DNA from: Artocarpus heterophyllus
Taxonomy: Eukaryota; Streptophyta; Magnoliopsida; Rosales; Moraceae
Assembly: GCA_025403435.1 (NCBI GenBank)
Contig: CM046350.1
Coordinates: 33,732,062 to 33,796,061 of the forward strand
Reading direction: 5' to 3'
Length of the DNA: 64,000 nucleotides
Shown here: positions 11,123 through 23,959 of the stretch, in pieces
Position numbering within the stretch: the first letter of the stretch is position 1
Layout: each line of letters opens with the position of its first letter
The notes under the pieces: model-generated
Database searches by the model: none
What the model saw: the letters and a program-made list of their open reading frames with translations, nothing else
What the model was told of the DNA's origin: nothing
Position numbers and translations under genes: made by a program

Positions 11123-13062
11123 TGTAAGACATTTATATCCTAAGGAGTAAAAATGTAATATGCTATTGGAGACATTTTTATCAATAAAGAATTTATTTAT
11201 TATTTATATACCAAATGGTTGCCCTTTTTACATTCATATTTGTTTAATATATGATAAGCAAATAAAAGTCTAAAACTGTCAGTCTAAACCTTTAGAATTA
11301 GGTATATGATGGACAGATTATGCGAAAAACATGATTCTAAAAGTGAGGATCTAAATCATAAGATCCGTAATCGAGGGAATAAAGTTGGACGCTTTATTCA
11401 TGCATAGATTGCTATGTTGTCTATATCTCTAACTAGAGAAGATTTGTCTTGGCCATCGGAGGTGGACTCCATGAATAGAAGCATTAGTGCATTATCATAG
11501 GTGACAGTGTATTGGATCAGGACATAAAGTGTAGTTGATTTGGATTAATAATTCTGTCTGGGCAAATCAATTCACTTTAGACAATCATATATGTTGTATC
11601 TTAATCTTGAAATGAATAGTGGGCCCGTTGTCTTCACTTATGTCGTTTGATATACCAAAAGGTGACATCCATATCTCATGATGGAACGCATACAGGTACG
11701 TTGGAGACATAACTCTTGATAGTGTAGACCTGTTATTCATAGATACAGAATCCATAGCTCCTCTTTAGGAGTCGATAATATCCTCTTATATGCATTATCT
11801 TATAATTGGAAGACTGGAGCCCTCAACCATTTGAATACGTAGGTGTAACCGAACGGTATACTGTCTTTAGATGGTAAGTTTTCTGATGGTGAGATAATGG
11901 AACGTAAGAGAAAAATAATAAGGAAGGTAAGACAGAGTTTATCCTTAAGTCGATTATGAATACCGTATGGGGATACGATACATCATGATATGTCATGAAC
12001 ACTTAGCTATTTAGGCTTTGTAATTTTATATAGCCCAAGAGTGTGGCTCTAAGCTTTTAGTGCAAGTAGCGATAGAGTTGATAATTATAAAACATATATC
12101 TGAGATATTGGGTTTTACAATTATTGGGAGCTTGAATTGTATAGGTCTATCAGGTCTCCTTTACTAGCTCATAATAAATCTTGTAACGATACAATGTGCT
12201 TCTCCAATAAATTGGTGACTTATGTTAAATTATTAGATTGGTTGAAATTTGATAGGACTAGATAATTCATGTCTATTTGTCGGTTGAATTAATTAGTGTA
12301 AATTAATTCAAGATTAACTTGTTGAGTTATCAGGAATATTTATGTTCCAAGAGATTATCTAGATATGACTGTTTTAATCAAATAACTTCTCTATTGGGTT
12401 ATTTGACTTAAAAAACTGAGGCTCTATCTAAAGAATCTTGGGTGGGAAATAAAAGACTCGTAAGGATCATTTATCGTAAGTTTGGCAGGCCAATCTTTAG
12501 GTTTGGCCTACCGATGGAGTAAGTTTGGTAGGCTGATCTGCTAGTTTGGCCTGTTGATCGAGTGATAAACTAATTACGCGTTTTCATGTAATTTTATCAT
12601 ATATCGATCTAGATTTGAGTCATTGAGGCCTTATTTGATAATAACCAACCATGGGACGACCTCTATAAATAAGAAGTGAGTTTTCTAAGTTATTTAGATT
12701 AGTTGAGAAATTAAGAGTAAGCACTCTAGTCTATGAGTCTTTAAAACTCCCTAAAGAGCTATTGTTCATAAATCACGAACGCTAGTTCTGGGTTTTCTTA
12801 ATTTGGTTGGAAGGGGAGTCACCGGGGAAGAGCTGTATGAGGTGTGCGCACATCCATGTTGATCGTAAATAAAGAATAGCAAAGAAGACCAGTTGGTTGA
12901 GGCTTTTCTAGAATGCCTTTCTCTTCACAGATTATAGAAGCTCTTCGGCATACAAGGTTAGTAAGATCTGGTTAATTTATGCATATAGTGTGCCAAACTT
13001 GTGTTTTTGAAAAATACTCTAATCAAAATTATAAATTTCAGCTGTGTACTGTTTTTCCAACA
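11123..13062 (+). repeat. 5' LTR of copia B
   Basis: Begins TGTAAGACAT (the family consensus start is TGTTAGACAT) and ends TTTTTCCAACA, 1940 bp. A CTCTATAAATA TATA box is at 12661-12671. Upstream, at 12482-12557, are four degenerate copies of the palindromic motif (for example TTGGCAGGCCAA and TTGGCCTACCGA). The partner LTR is at 44323-46232. Confidence 0.93.
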
Positions 13063-13064
13063 AT

Positions 13065-13080
13065 TGGTATCAAAGCCAGG
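13065..13080 (+). other. Primer binding site, initiator tRNA-Met type
   Basis: TGGTATCAAAGCCAGG begins 2 bp after the 5' LTR. It matches the 3' end complement of plant initiator tRNA-Met (TGGTATCAGAGC) with one early mismatch, as in most plant copia elements. Confidence 0.88.
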
Positions 13081-14683
13081 TTTTTGCATAAATTTACGAG
13101 TTTGTGATCATGCTATATGAATAAATTATGTAATCTTGATCTCTCCTATACTCAAATTTAATTTTTTAGAGAGTTGACACTCTAGGGTTTCTATATATTT
13201 ATGTTGTCATGAGATTATATGGTGAATTTTTATAAATTAATTATGTTTGATTAAATTATTAATTAATTAATTAATTAATTAATTAATTTGAGCTGGTTAT
13301 GGTTCCTTAGAGGTTAAAATGTATATCTAAGTTTTTCTTGTAGTTAGATGGCGGTCTTTCATCACCATCTAAGAGTTATTATTTAATTTTAAATTTGTAA
13401 GATTTTTGTAATTAAATAATCATTCAAAGTAAAGATGCATCTAGAAGACAAATCTAGAAGGTATATGATAGCATTTCAAAGGTATTTCTTAAGTCTCTAA
13501 ATTGTTATGTTTTTAAATTGTTAAAAATAAGATTGAAAAACTACATTAAAACTATATTTTCTAGAAAAAATGACTTTTGCCTCAATTGACAGGCTAAACC
13601 CTTAGGTTAGGCAGCCGATGGTTATAGACCAATAGACCAAACTATGAGACACGATAGGCCATCTGCAGGGCAAAATTATGACGGCTCTGGTGGCAAGCTG
13701 AATTGTGAGGTTCGACAGGCCGGTAGAGAGCTGTGGATTTTCAAAAAAAGGTGCATTTTTAAGTGCAGTTTAGTTTTATTTTTGAGACATTTCTGAGAAA
13801 CATGAAATTTTGATATAACCAGAAACATGAAGTATTTGATCCATATGGGATTAAAGTCTTGAAGATGGATAATGCATAAAGAAGGATACAATTTGAAGAT
13901 TCAAGGATAAAGAATCGATAATATGTCTCGATTAATCTCTTGTAATCTTTAATTTCTTTTCTCTAGGGTGGAATCATAATATTACGGCTATTTAATTTTA
14001 TTTTGCTTGTGACTTTGCATGATTGCTTTGTTTGTTTGCATTATAATATGATTTGTCATGTATGTTGATAACATATCATATAGAATAGTGAGTGCCGCTC
14101 ATTAAAAATTGTTCATGCATGTTTTTAAAATAAAACCTTGATTTCAAAAAAATTGAATGGGAGAAGGTTTTTGAAGAAAGGACCTACGGCCTCCATCGTT
14201 TGTCCATAGCCAGCACATGGTGGTTCCGACCCCAAAGAAAGGGCTTCATCATATACCAAGTTGGATCGCCAAGAGGATAAGATATTTTAGTATGATTTAT
14301 CATTGCACAACCTTAGGTGGTGATTATAAATCATGGATAAAATATTGAAGTGATGGTTATACACTGATGTTAATTTTATTATTAACCTCCATTAGGAGCT
14401 CTGTTAATAAAAGTGTGGCCAAAGAAAATGATTATTAATATATGTTGGATCATGCAGGTCCTAGATAGCATATATTAATTAGGAGGGGATTTGTGTTTCA
14501 AATTGAATTTGGCAAGTCTCCCTTAGATAGCTCGTTGAATTCTGAGTTAGGAATTATCGTTCAAAGATTATGATTTTTTTTAAGGTTTTGACACATAAAC
14601 ACAATTGCTTGTTTACTTGATTGTGTTATCTTACTAAATTGTTATGGTATGTTTGGTATATGATTCTTTATTGTAGATAAAAA
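13081..14683 (+). other. Leader of copia B
   Basis: Untranslated leader of about 1.6 kb before the gag start. It contains an (ATTA)n microsatellite at 13258-13288 and degenerate palindromic motif copies at about 13588-13735 (for example TCGACAGGCCGG), matching the better-preserved array in the leader of element G. Several blocks (the region around 14200-14330 and 14390-14460) match the reverse-strand leader of G at 55890-56230. Confidence 0.8.
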
Positions 14684-15637
14684 ATGTCAAAAAATGCTTT
14701 ATTTTCGATACTTGATAAAAACCAATTAATCAGTGAGAATTATAATGATTGAAAATGGAACCTAAACATAGTCCTGTGCTTTGAGAAACTGAAGTTTATG
14801 CTGACAACACCATGTCCTTCCAAGCCTACTAGGAGATTCCACTCATGAGCAAATCCAAGCGTATAATCACTAGGAAGATGCTAATGATCAGGCCTATTGT
14901 TATGTTATGGCTAGCATGAATAAGGTGCTGCAGGCCCAACATGATAATTATGAGACTACAAAGCAGATCTTGGATAATCTTGAAGACATGTTTGGAGGCT
15001 AAGCCCTAACAAAATGACAAGGGGCTCTTCGAAAACTCTTAAACTGCAAACAAAGATCTGCGACTCCTATGAAGGAGCAAATGATGTTGGTCATGGGTTA
15101 TCTCGCTGAGGCTTAAACCAATGGAGCTGACATAGATGTTGAAACACAGATGACTATGGTCTTTGAAACTCTATCAAAAGATTTTGTCCCATTTAGAGCT
15201 ACATTTAATTTAAGCAACAAATGGGATATGACCTTGACTGAGCTAATGAAGCAGTTACAGGAGTTCAAAAATCTAATCAGGGAAACTCCTGCTAGTGGCA
15301 AGGTTAACTTGACGACTACATCTAGTTCCAATCCTACCTTAGGGATTGGACAGAAGCAATAGGCTAAGAACGGGAAACCTTCTATTCCTACAAATGGCAA
15401 GAACAAGAAGAAGAAAAAGAAGAACCAAAAGAAGCTTAAATGCTTTTTCTATGAGAAGGTAAGACACATTAAGAAGAATTGCAAGGACTTCTTTTCTTGA
15501 GGAGGTAGGTATGATCTTCTAGTTATTGAAACTTGTTTGGTTGAGGAATCAAGTGACACTTAGGTCATAGATTCCAGAGCAACTAATCATGTTTGTGTTT
15601 CTATGCAGGGGTTTAAAGAAACGAGAAGTCTACTGCA
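14684..15637 (+). pseudogene. Copia B gag (broken)
   Basis: Starts at ATG 14684 with MSKNALFSILDKN, matching the gag start of element G. A stop replaces the tryptophan about 24 codons in, and further frameshifts follow up to about 15120. A readable segment at 15150-15362 (MTMVFETLSKDF...LTELMKQLQEF) is the UBN2-type capsid region. A lysine-rich linker follows, then the zinc knuckle CFFYEKVRHIKKNC, whose second cysteine is now tyrosine, so the CCHC motif is lost. The protease start (VIDSRATNHVC; canonical D-S-G-A is altered to D-S-R-A) is reached just before element C interrupts the gene at 15643. Confidence 0.88.
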
Positions 15638-15642
15638 TGAAG
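15638..15642. repeat. Target-site duplication TGAAG (element C), left copy
   Basis: Repeated at 18681-18685. Removing element C plus one copy restores the copia reading LLHE-DFTL found uninterrupted in element G. Confidence 0.95.
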
Positions 15643-15970
15643 TGAAACGCCCCTTAATTCGGATGTCACAGATGTCGTTACATACATACGTTCATACTTG
15701 CTTAAACTTTAAACATATAAATAATATCAAACTTAAACTTACATAACCAGGATCCATTCATACATTCAAATTTTTTTTTTTAAACTTATCATTGTTTAGA
15801 ATAATAATGTTTAACTTATTCCATATCATAATTTATTCAATTATACTTAAATTAATCATAAACTTGTTTAATAATATAGGTTTATCAAGTTGTAAAATCA
15901 GGACTTAACAAAACATCACAACATATCTCATTAAACATCAAATCGTTTAAAACTTACTTACTCTCACAGT

Positions 15971-16159
15971 TCGGCAGGCCGAACTTGGGACTTCGGCAGG
16001 CCGAACTTGGGACTTCGGCAGGCCGAACATCATCGGCAGGCCGGAGTTCCCTCAACCGGCAGGCCGGCAGAGGCATTGCAGATCAGACCAAAAATTCATC
16101 CATGTTCGACAGACCGAAAATCATGATCGGCAGGCCGGCCAAAACGTTCGACAGGCCGT
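15971..16159. repeat. Palindromic array, left arm in LTR C
   Basis: Eight units: perfect TCGGCAGGCCGA at 15971, 15993 and 16015, then variants at 16033 (TCGGCAGGCCGG), 16056 (CCGGCAGGCCGG), 16106 (TCGACAGACCGA), 16127 (TCGGCAGGCCGG) and 16148 (TCGACAGGCCGT). Spacing is mostly 21-23 bp. All have AG at the centre. Confidence 0.85.
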
Positions 16160-18327
16160 CCGAGACCAATCCTTGAGAAATTCAAAATTTTAAAACCAAC
16201 CAACTTTTCGTAAAACATAGCGGAAGTTTATAATTCATAAAAAAATGATAAAATAACTTATAAAACCATAATATAAGTATTCTTAAAACTTAACATAAAA
16301 TATATGTTCAAAAATATAACTTAATCAAATCATAAAATTGTTCTTCTTGGCGTGCTTCCGGTTACAATTCATCGTGCATAACATAACGCTCACACGCCTT
16401 TCCATGTCCTCCTCCTAGTCCATGATTTTCTTACCCTTATCCTCAATATGACATAAAACATGATTAAGCTAAGGCTTAGTAAGTACATATATTCTCACAA
16501 TTTAAAACATTTCATAAACATCATCATCATCATCATCATCATCATCATAAAAGTGCTTTAAGCACAATTTCATAGAAACATATCTTTCATTACATTGACC
16601 ATTTTAAAACTTATTCCATTTTTATCTTAAGGGCCCAAGTGTTGCACCATAAACATCATCATAGGCGCGCCGTCATGAGAGGAGAAGGGTAGCTAATCCC
16701 AAACCAAACATGACATCATAACATAACATTTCATAACATTGGGTGTGCAACACTTATTAGGTGATACATATATACATACTTTTCATACTTTGAAACATGT
16801 CATCATCATACATACGTATCTTTAAAATCATGAAAATCTTTCATAAAAATCCTTTAAGGAAAATCATCATAAAATCATCATGAATATCCTTGTAAACATA
16901 TCATCAAACCTTGAAAAAGGTGTCATGTTGCAGGTGAGAATGTACTTACCTTAATGATAGCTTACTTAACCTTAACGTGATTTAGTGACGACGCTGCGGT
17001 CTCGTAGTGCTCGCTTCTTGAGTGTTCATGCCATTTATCCATTTAAGGATACAATAAAAATCAATACTTATCATGAAATATCCATACACATAACATTCAT
17101 TCATATAATATTCACATATACATACACTCATCTCATATTGTAAACATAATTCATAACCATAAAAATCGTCATCACATAAACATGTTGTTATGATTTTTCT
17201 TAAATCATAAAAATTACCTTAAGCATATAAAACAAACCATACATTTTGAACATAATTATCTTTTAAATAAAACGTTTTCGAACAATTAAAATATATATAT
17301 TTTAATTTAAAACTTCATACAAACATCATATTATCATGCATGAAATTATTTTATTATCATAAAATCTTTTAAACATACATAACATTTCATAAACAAAAAT
17401 CCAGAAATAACATTTATTAAAACAGTTTTCTTAATGAATTCCCATAAAAAATTTCATAGCATATAATACATTTATCATACATATAAACATGTACATTTTT
17501 GACGACTATCATGAAAAACATCACATTTACCCCTTGAATAACATTATTTTTTTTTATATACATCAAGATTAAATAGTAATATTCACTATGAGGGGTAGAA
17601 GATAGAAAATTCATATTTATATCATAAAAACCGAGAAGACATGAAACTTGGAAAAAAATCATCTCATAACATACACATGCATATCATATTAAAAAATTCA
17701 AAACAAATACAGTACCTAAAGAAAGATATTGTAGACAAATTGAGGAGAAGAATGCTTTCAAAAACACAAAGAAAACTGAGTTCTTACCTTGAAATTTCTT
17801 CCCAAAACTCTTGATTTCACCAACGAAATTTAAAATTTTCTTTCAATTTTTCTCAGAAAATTTTTGTGAGAGAGAGAAAAGGAACTCGTGGAGAAGAGAA
17901 GAGAAAGAATGAGGATGAGAAAAAAAATGTCTCAGATAATGAATGAGAGGAGAAACGTGAGAAGTTGAGAGAAAAACCTGAGGAAAGAAAACGTTAAAAA
18001 TTATTTTTTTTAACGTAACAAGTATAATGAGCATTCATTGCCTTCATTAAGTCAGGAAATTCTGACTGTTGGGTGGCTATAGGCGTGGGAAAGGGAGAGA
18101 AAGAAGGAAAGTTAAATCCAGTAGTCACACTTGCCATATCTTGCCCTCTTAAAATGGGAAATCATTTATAATTATACAAATTAATGCAAAGTCAAACCCT
18201 TTTTATCTCCTTAACTAATAAAAACATTCCATTATTATGCCAATTAATCACATTAATTCATCCAATTAACGTAATTAACTCAGCCATAACTCTGGAGAGA
18301 TTTTTGCTTACTGCTCGTCAGCCATGT

Positions 18328-18432
18328 TCGGCCTGTCGATTTTCCCCTTCGGCCTGCCGGTTCCAGCAAGTTCAGCCTGCCGATCTCGGGCAAGATGTTC
18401 GGCCTGTCAATCTTAAAAGTTTGGCCTGCCGA
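18328..18432. repeat. Palindromic array, right arm in LTR C
   Basis: Five units at 18328, 18349, 18372, 18399 and 18421 (for example TCGGCCTGTCGA, TCGGCCTGCCGG and TCAGCCTGCCGA), spaced 21-27 bp, all with CT at the centre. This is the opposite orientation to the left arm. Confidence 0.85.
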
Positions 18433-18680
18433 ACTGTCCTTAAATTCCATACAATAAAACATGCATTCATTATTGCATCATAAATAAACATATACTTAAA
18501 TTTCACATGAACACTAGAGCACAACGATCCCATGCGGTCGTCACCTGTCACAAAACTTGACATAAAAGTTAGTAACATGCACATCACATATCATATCATA
18601 CAACAAAATTTATTAAATAAATTCTTTATCAACGTTACTAACTTAACATGTTCTGTTACATAAAATAGGCAGGTGTTACA

Positions 18681-20790
18681 TGAAGACTTCACGCTTCAGG
18701 TGAGCGATAGATCCTTAGTGTTGGTTGAAGCAATGGGAGACGTCCATCTTTATTTTGATAATTATAAGAGCTTAGTTTTGGGAAATTTTTTGTATGTTCC
18801 TAAACTTAAAAGAAATTTGATATCTATATCTTGTTTATTTAAAGACTCTTATGTAGTTTCTTTTAATAATAAAGTGGTGATTTGTAAAAGCATATCTTTT
18901 ATCTGTGATGGATGGATACAAAACAATCTATATTTTATCAAACCTAAGATTGACTTACCGCTTAAAATGAAGGTTAATGATAATAACTCTAAAAGACTTA
19001 AAACTTCTCACTCTAATAAGACCTATCTTTGGCGTTTGCGACTAGATCATATTAACCTAAATAGGATTCAAAGATTGATAAGTGATGGACCTTTAAGTCA
19101 CTTAAAGGTAGAATCTATACCACAATGTGAATCTTGCTTAGAGGGTAAAATGACCAAAAGACCATTTGGGTTTAAGAGCAATAAGGTCTAAGGGGTTCTA
19201 GAACTTGTACATAGTGATGTTTGTGGTCCCATGAATATCCGGGCATAAATAGGGTATGAGTACTTTATTACTTTTATTGACGATTGCATAAGGTATAGAT
19301 ATGTCTACCTAATGCACCATAAAAGCAAAACTAGTGACAAGTTTAGGGAGTTTGGGGCTAAAGTGGAAAAGAAATTGGGTAAACCAATAAAAGCACTTCG
19401 ATCCGATCGAGGTGGTGAATACCTTCCTGAGGAGTTCTTGGAACACTTATTAGAGAATGGAATTCTATCCCATTTGACTGCGCCGATCACTCTACAGCAA
19501 AATGGCATGACTGAGAGAAGAAATAAGACTTTGTTAAACATGGTCAATTCCATGTTGAGTTATTCATCATTGTCTTTATCCTTTTGGGGATATGCACTAC
19601 AAACCACATGTTATCTTTTGAACAATATGCCTTCAAAATCGATTCCTAAAGCTCCTCACGAGTTGTAGAAGGGGAAAAAGACATCCCTAAACTATATTTG
19701 CATATGTAGATGTCCGGCTCATGTCCTATTTAAGGAAGCGAATAAGTTGGAAGCACATTCAAAAGTTTGTATGTTTGTAGGATATCCAAAAAGGACTAAA
19801 GGAGGTTATTTTTATAAGGCAAAGGAAAATAAAGTCATGGTTTCAACTAATGCAACATTCCCTAAGTAAAGTTACATGGACGATTTTAAGTCTCAAAGTA
19901 AAGTGGTACTCGAGGAGTTGGCGAGTGATTCGATCACTCTAGTGGTTCTGAATGAAATTGTTTCAATTAGTGTAGAAAAACCGACCAAACAACAGCCTAA
20001 GGGGCTTCGGCGTAGTGGGAGGATCGAGTGTCAACCCAAAAGGTATATGTTCAATGATGAGGCCTTTTTGGCTTAAACCGGTTGAACATGATAGAGATCT
20101 TTACACTTACAAAGAGGCTATAAAGGATGTTGATTCAAAACTCTGGATAGAAGCTATGAACACTAAGATTAAGTCTATAGAGACTAATCGAGTCTAAGAA
20201 CGTATAGATCTTCCTGAAGGGGTAAAATTCATAGGGTGTAAGTGGATCTATAAGAAAAGGAGAAGAGCAAATGGGGTCGAAACCTATAAGACTAGACTAG
20301 TAGCTAAGGGATATATCTAAAAGGAAAGAATCGATTATGAGAAAACCTTTTCGCTTGTAACCATGCTTAAGTCCATTCGCATTCTCTTGTTCATAGCTGC
20401 CGCTCTCGACTATGAGATTTGGTCGATGGATGTCAAGACTACTTTTCTAGATGGCTATCTTGATGAGTCTATTTATATAGTACAATTAGACGGGTTCAAG
20501 CTAAGGGTCATAAGGGTAAGGTTTGTAAGCTGTTAAAGTCAATTTATGGACTTAAGCAAGCTTCCCATTCTCGGAACATAAGCTTTGATCAAATGATCAA
20601 GACTTATGGGTTCACACAAAATGTGGACAAACCATGTGTTTACAAACACTTTAAAGATAGGAAGGTGCTTTTCCACTGCTTTATGTAGATGACATTCTGT
20701 TAATTAGAAATGATGTTAGGTCATTGTCATTGGTGAAATTATGATTGACCAAGCAGTTTGACATGAAAGACTTTGGTGAAGCAAATTATG
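18681..20790 (+). pseudogene. Copia B protease end, integrase and reverse transcriptase (broken)
   Basis: Resumes at DFTLQVSDRSLV after element C. The GAG-pre-integrase domain (YVPKLKRNLISISC) is followed by the HHCC zinc region ([12 protein letters not shown] ... CESCLEGK), then the integrase core with D in [10 protein letters not shown] in RSDRGGEYL and E in MTERRNK; all three DDE acids are still readable. A stop replaces a residue in SNKV*GVLEL at about 19190, and others follow near 19246, 19666 and 19867. The RT begins near 20090 and keeps SMDVKTTFLDGYL; frames break near 20500. The catalytic YVDD is preserved at 20682-20693. The gene is cut at GEANYV by element D at 20791. Confidence 0.92.
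20786..20790. repeat. Target-site duplication TTATG (element D), left copy
   Basis: Identical TTATG at 44005-44009. Joining across element D restores the copia reading EANYVLSI. Confidence 0.95.
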
Positions 20791-23700
20791 TGTAACGCCA
20801 TCTTATGGACGTCACAGATATTGTTACCTTAACCCTTGTTATCATTATCTTAAGATAACTATTCAAATAATAAATAATTAAATAAAAATGTCCCCGAATT
20901 CATGCATAGAAATATTTTTTAAATACTTATATATATAATTAAATAGTTTAGCAATATCAAGATAATGAACCATAATCTAAATAAAATTTAATACAAACAT
21001 ACAAATCTACTTTGCTAGTTTGGTAGGCTAAACTTTAGACACTAGCAAGCTGAACATGACCGGTAGTCCAAATTCAACCATCGGTAGGCCGTCTGAGGCT
21101 CTACAAAATCAGAGTTTTAAAACATCCAAATCGACAGGCTGATACAAGGTAATCAGCAGGCTGATACAAGGTAATCAGCAGGCTGATAGTAACATTGGCA
21201 GTCCGACCAATAATGGTCGGTAGACCAATTTGCTATGAAACAAAAGTTGATTAAAAACAAGTCTCCAAACATCATAGTGTGGAAATTATCATAAAGAGAA
21301 ATAAAAACATTATTCAAGAAATAAGTTCATTTTGTGGTGTTCTTCCATTTTCCAATCCATCATTCCTAGCTCATACGCCCATCATTGTCCTCCACCTATT
21401 CCATAACTCTTTTACATTTATCTGCACAATGATATAAAACTATGAGCAAAAGCTTAGTAAGTATACTTTCCTATCTTACAACATAAAATATTTCATGAAA
21501 ATCATAATATAACATCATATTCATAATCATCATCATTATAGTAGTGCACTTGGCACAAGTTCATATAGAACATATCTTTCATTAAAACTTCTACATTAAA
21601 ACTTCATTCATTTTATCTTTAGGAGCCTAAGTGTTGCATCATTATCATCATCATAGACGCGTCGTCATGAGAGGAGAAGGGTAGCTAATCCCAAACAAAA
21701 CGTTACAAGTCTAACTTTTGGACAACATCATAAGCATAAACATGGGGTGTGCAACACTTAATTAGGTGAAACAAATATACATATATACTTTTAAATTTTG
21801 ACATACCTCGTCACCAAAACATGCATTAAATCTTCTTGTAATATCAAAAGCTTTCATGATAAAACATTATATAAAATCATCATAGCAATCATCACAGACA
21901 TAATTTTCAAACTTTTCATAAACTTCATCATGTTGCAGGTGAGAATGTACTTACTTGACTAGCTTGCTTACTAAACTATAATATAGATGCATTGTTGTGG
22001 TCTCGATGTGCTCACTTCTTAGAGTGTTCAAGTTATTCATTCATATGCAAATAAAATTAATATTCATCTTCATGAAATCATCCCATACCGTAATACATCA
22101 TTCATACTTTTCTTATTCTAAAATACTAATTAGACATACATTTTTCCAACTTTTAAAACATTTAAGCAAAACTGCAATAGCCAAACCTGCCTAACCATTA
22201 AGGATGCATAACTCAATAATTCACAAATCACATACAATTAAAGCATGAAATTTTGCAGGGACAAAGTTAATATATATATAAATTACTCTATTTTTTCTTT
22301 AGCTATAAAAATTTCATTTGATTTTTAAATAAGTCACATATTCCACAACATAAAATCAGCCTGCATAGATAGAATAGTAAGCAGCCCTAACTAACATCTA
22401 TGAAATAAATTATCTATACCATAAAATAATTTAATAAAAATGCTACATATAATAGATGCATAAAACTACAACATATAGAAAATTTAACTACAAATAAATT
22501 CAGAACAATTCAAAACATACATTTGAACTTAGGAGTAAAAATTAACTATAGATGCATAAGGCAGTGAACACCCTATGATTAACATTTTTTTAAAAACAAA
22601 ATAAAATTACTTTGACTCTAAAATTTTTAAGACAATCTATAAACATATAAATACGATATTGCAAAAATTTTCGTTGATAAACAAGTTCATTTTGCTATAA
22701 TAAAAAGTCACACAAACAAGAAGTCTAGAATTTACAAGTTTAATAGTGTTAAAGACCTATCTTAAAGAAAGTTAAATAACTCATAAATTCTCCATCAAAA
22801 CACTATGAACTTTTCAGATTATAATCTAACATATGCATGAATATTTATACAAAATTTCATAAGAATCAAGATTTATTTACCCTATGAACATAGAATGCAT
22901 TTTTGTAAAATTTTACCAATCAGCAATACTTTGGTCATGAGTGGAAGAGAATGAAAATTCAATATCTTAGTATAGAAAATTCCAAATGATGTGAAACTTT
23001 GAGGCGCATTACTTAACATATACATCATATTAAAATTTCATAAAAATTGGACATTTGTAGGCAGAGTTAGAGGAGATAGAATTATGGAGAAAATACATTT
23101 ACAGAAATAAACCTAGAATGCATTCTTACCTCAATATGGAGCTTCTTTAACTTTTCTTTGAATTCGCCAATAAGAAGACTTAATTTTTCTTCCAAGTCTT
23201 TGCAGCAAAATAGGGGAAAGAAGGAGAAGAAGGAGAGGACGTGGGAGAAAGGGAGGAATTAGGAGATTTTTTTTTCTTTTTGGTGTGAGAGAGAAATATG
23301 CATGAAAGGAAAAGAAATGATCGAATAAGGGAGGATGGCTTTCTTTATTGGCAGAATTTTTTTTTTTTATAAAATTGTGAAGTGAATCCGTGGGAGATAG
23401 AGAGATTTGGGAAAGTCAACGATTTGCTATACTTGCCTAATTTCAATTGTCAATATACAAAACCTTATCATGAAATCCAATCACCATAAAAGTCAACTAT
23501 TTCCCCCCACAAGGAATAAGGAAAGAGTAATTATAGGCCAATCAGTCAAAAATTACAATCTATTACTTTATAATCATCAATGCCACCTTTTAAAGAAATT
23601 TTCTGCTAATTGCTCGTCAGCAACCTTAGGCTTGCCGATGACTCAAGATCGGCTTATCAAAGTGGTGAGATTTGGCCTGCCAATGATATCCATTGGCCTG

Positions 23701-23943
23701 CCATTTTGGGAAAACAATTTGGCTTGCAAAAGTACCACGTTCAACAATACACAAATAAAACATTAAATATTTATCATGTAGACATTATAAATGACATGAA
23801 CATTCCAAGCACATTAATTCTACATGATCGTAACCTGTCATAATTCTCAAAATAAATGGTCAGTAATATTATTTCATAAGAAATTGCATAACATCTTTAA
23901 ATATCTAGCATTAATCATTACATGAAAAATGACGGGTGTTACA
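20791..23943 (-). repeat. 3' LTR of element D
   Basis: 3153 bp, TGTAACGCC...GGTGTTACA. Read on the reverse strand it starts TGTAACACCCGTC. It has a 7-9 bp inverted repeat at its ends. Degenerate palindromic arrays occur at about 21025-21235 (for example TCGGTAGGCCGT and repeated ATCAGCAGGCTGAT) and 23630-23715 (for example TTGGCCTGCCAA). Open frames here are chance. Confidence 0.92.
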
Positions 23944-23958
23944 ATTCTCCTCACCTTA
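23944..23958 (-). other. Polypurine tract of element D
   Basis: On the reverse strand AAGGTGAGGAGAAT directly precedes the 3' LTR start TGTAACACC, the standard plus-strand primer position. Confidence 0.75.
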
Positions 23959-23959
23959 T

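Larger units (their letters stand above)
15643..18680 (-). mobile_element. Solo LTR C, Tekay/Del-like Ty3-gypsy
   Basis: 3038 bp from TGAAACGCCCC to GGTGTTACA inside copia B, with perfect 5-bp duplication TGAAG. Read on the reverse strand it begins TGTAACACCTGCC, a start typical of Tekay/Del-type chromovirus LTRs. It shares ordered blocks with the LTRs of element D, including CAGGTGAGAATGTACTTAC near 16935, the GGTCTCG...TGCTC phrase near 17000, and GAGAGGAGAAGGGTAGCTAATC near 16680. No internal coding sequence, hence a solo LTR. It carries palindromic arrays near both ends and a (CAT)n microsatellite at 16519-16548. Short open frames across the arrays are artefacts. Confidence 0.93.

Noticed and set aside
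15985..16176. Frame rich in G-R-T-S-A-G repeats
   Set aside because: It is translation through the palindromic array in LTR C, not a protein.
16519..16548. (CAT)n run considered as CRISPR-like or coding repeat
   Set aside because: Simple microsatellite within an LTR; no spacers, no frame.
18372..18587. Overlapping frames on both strands near the right end of LTR C
   Set aside because: Produced by the palindromic array; no conservation in the related D LTRs.
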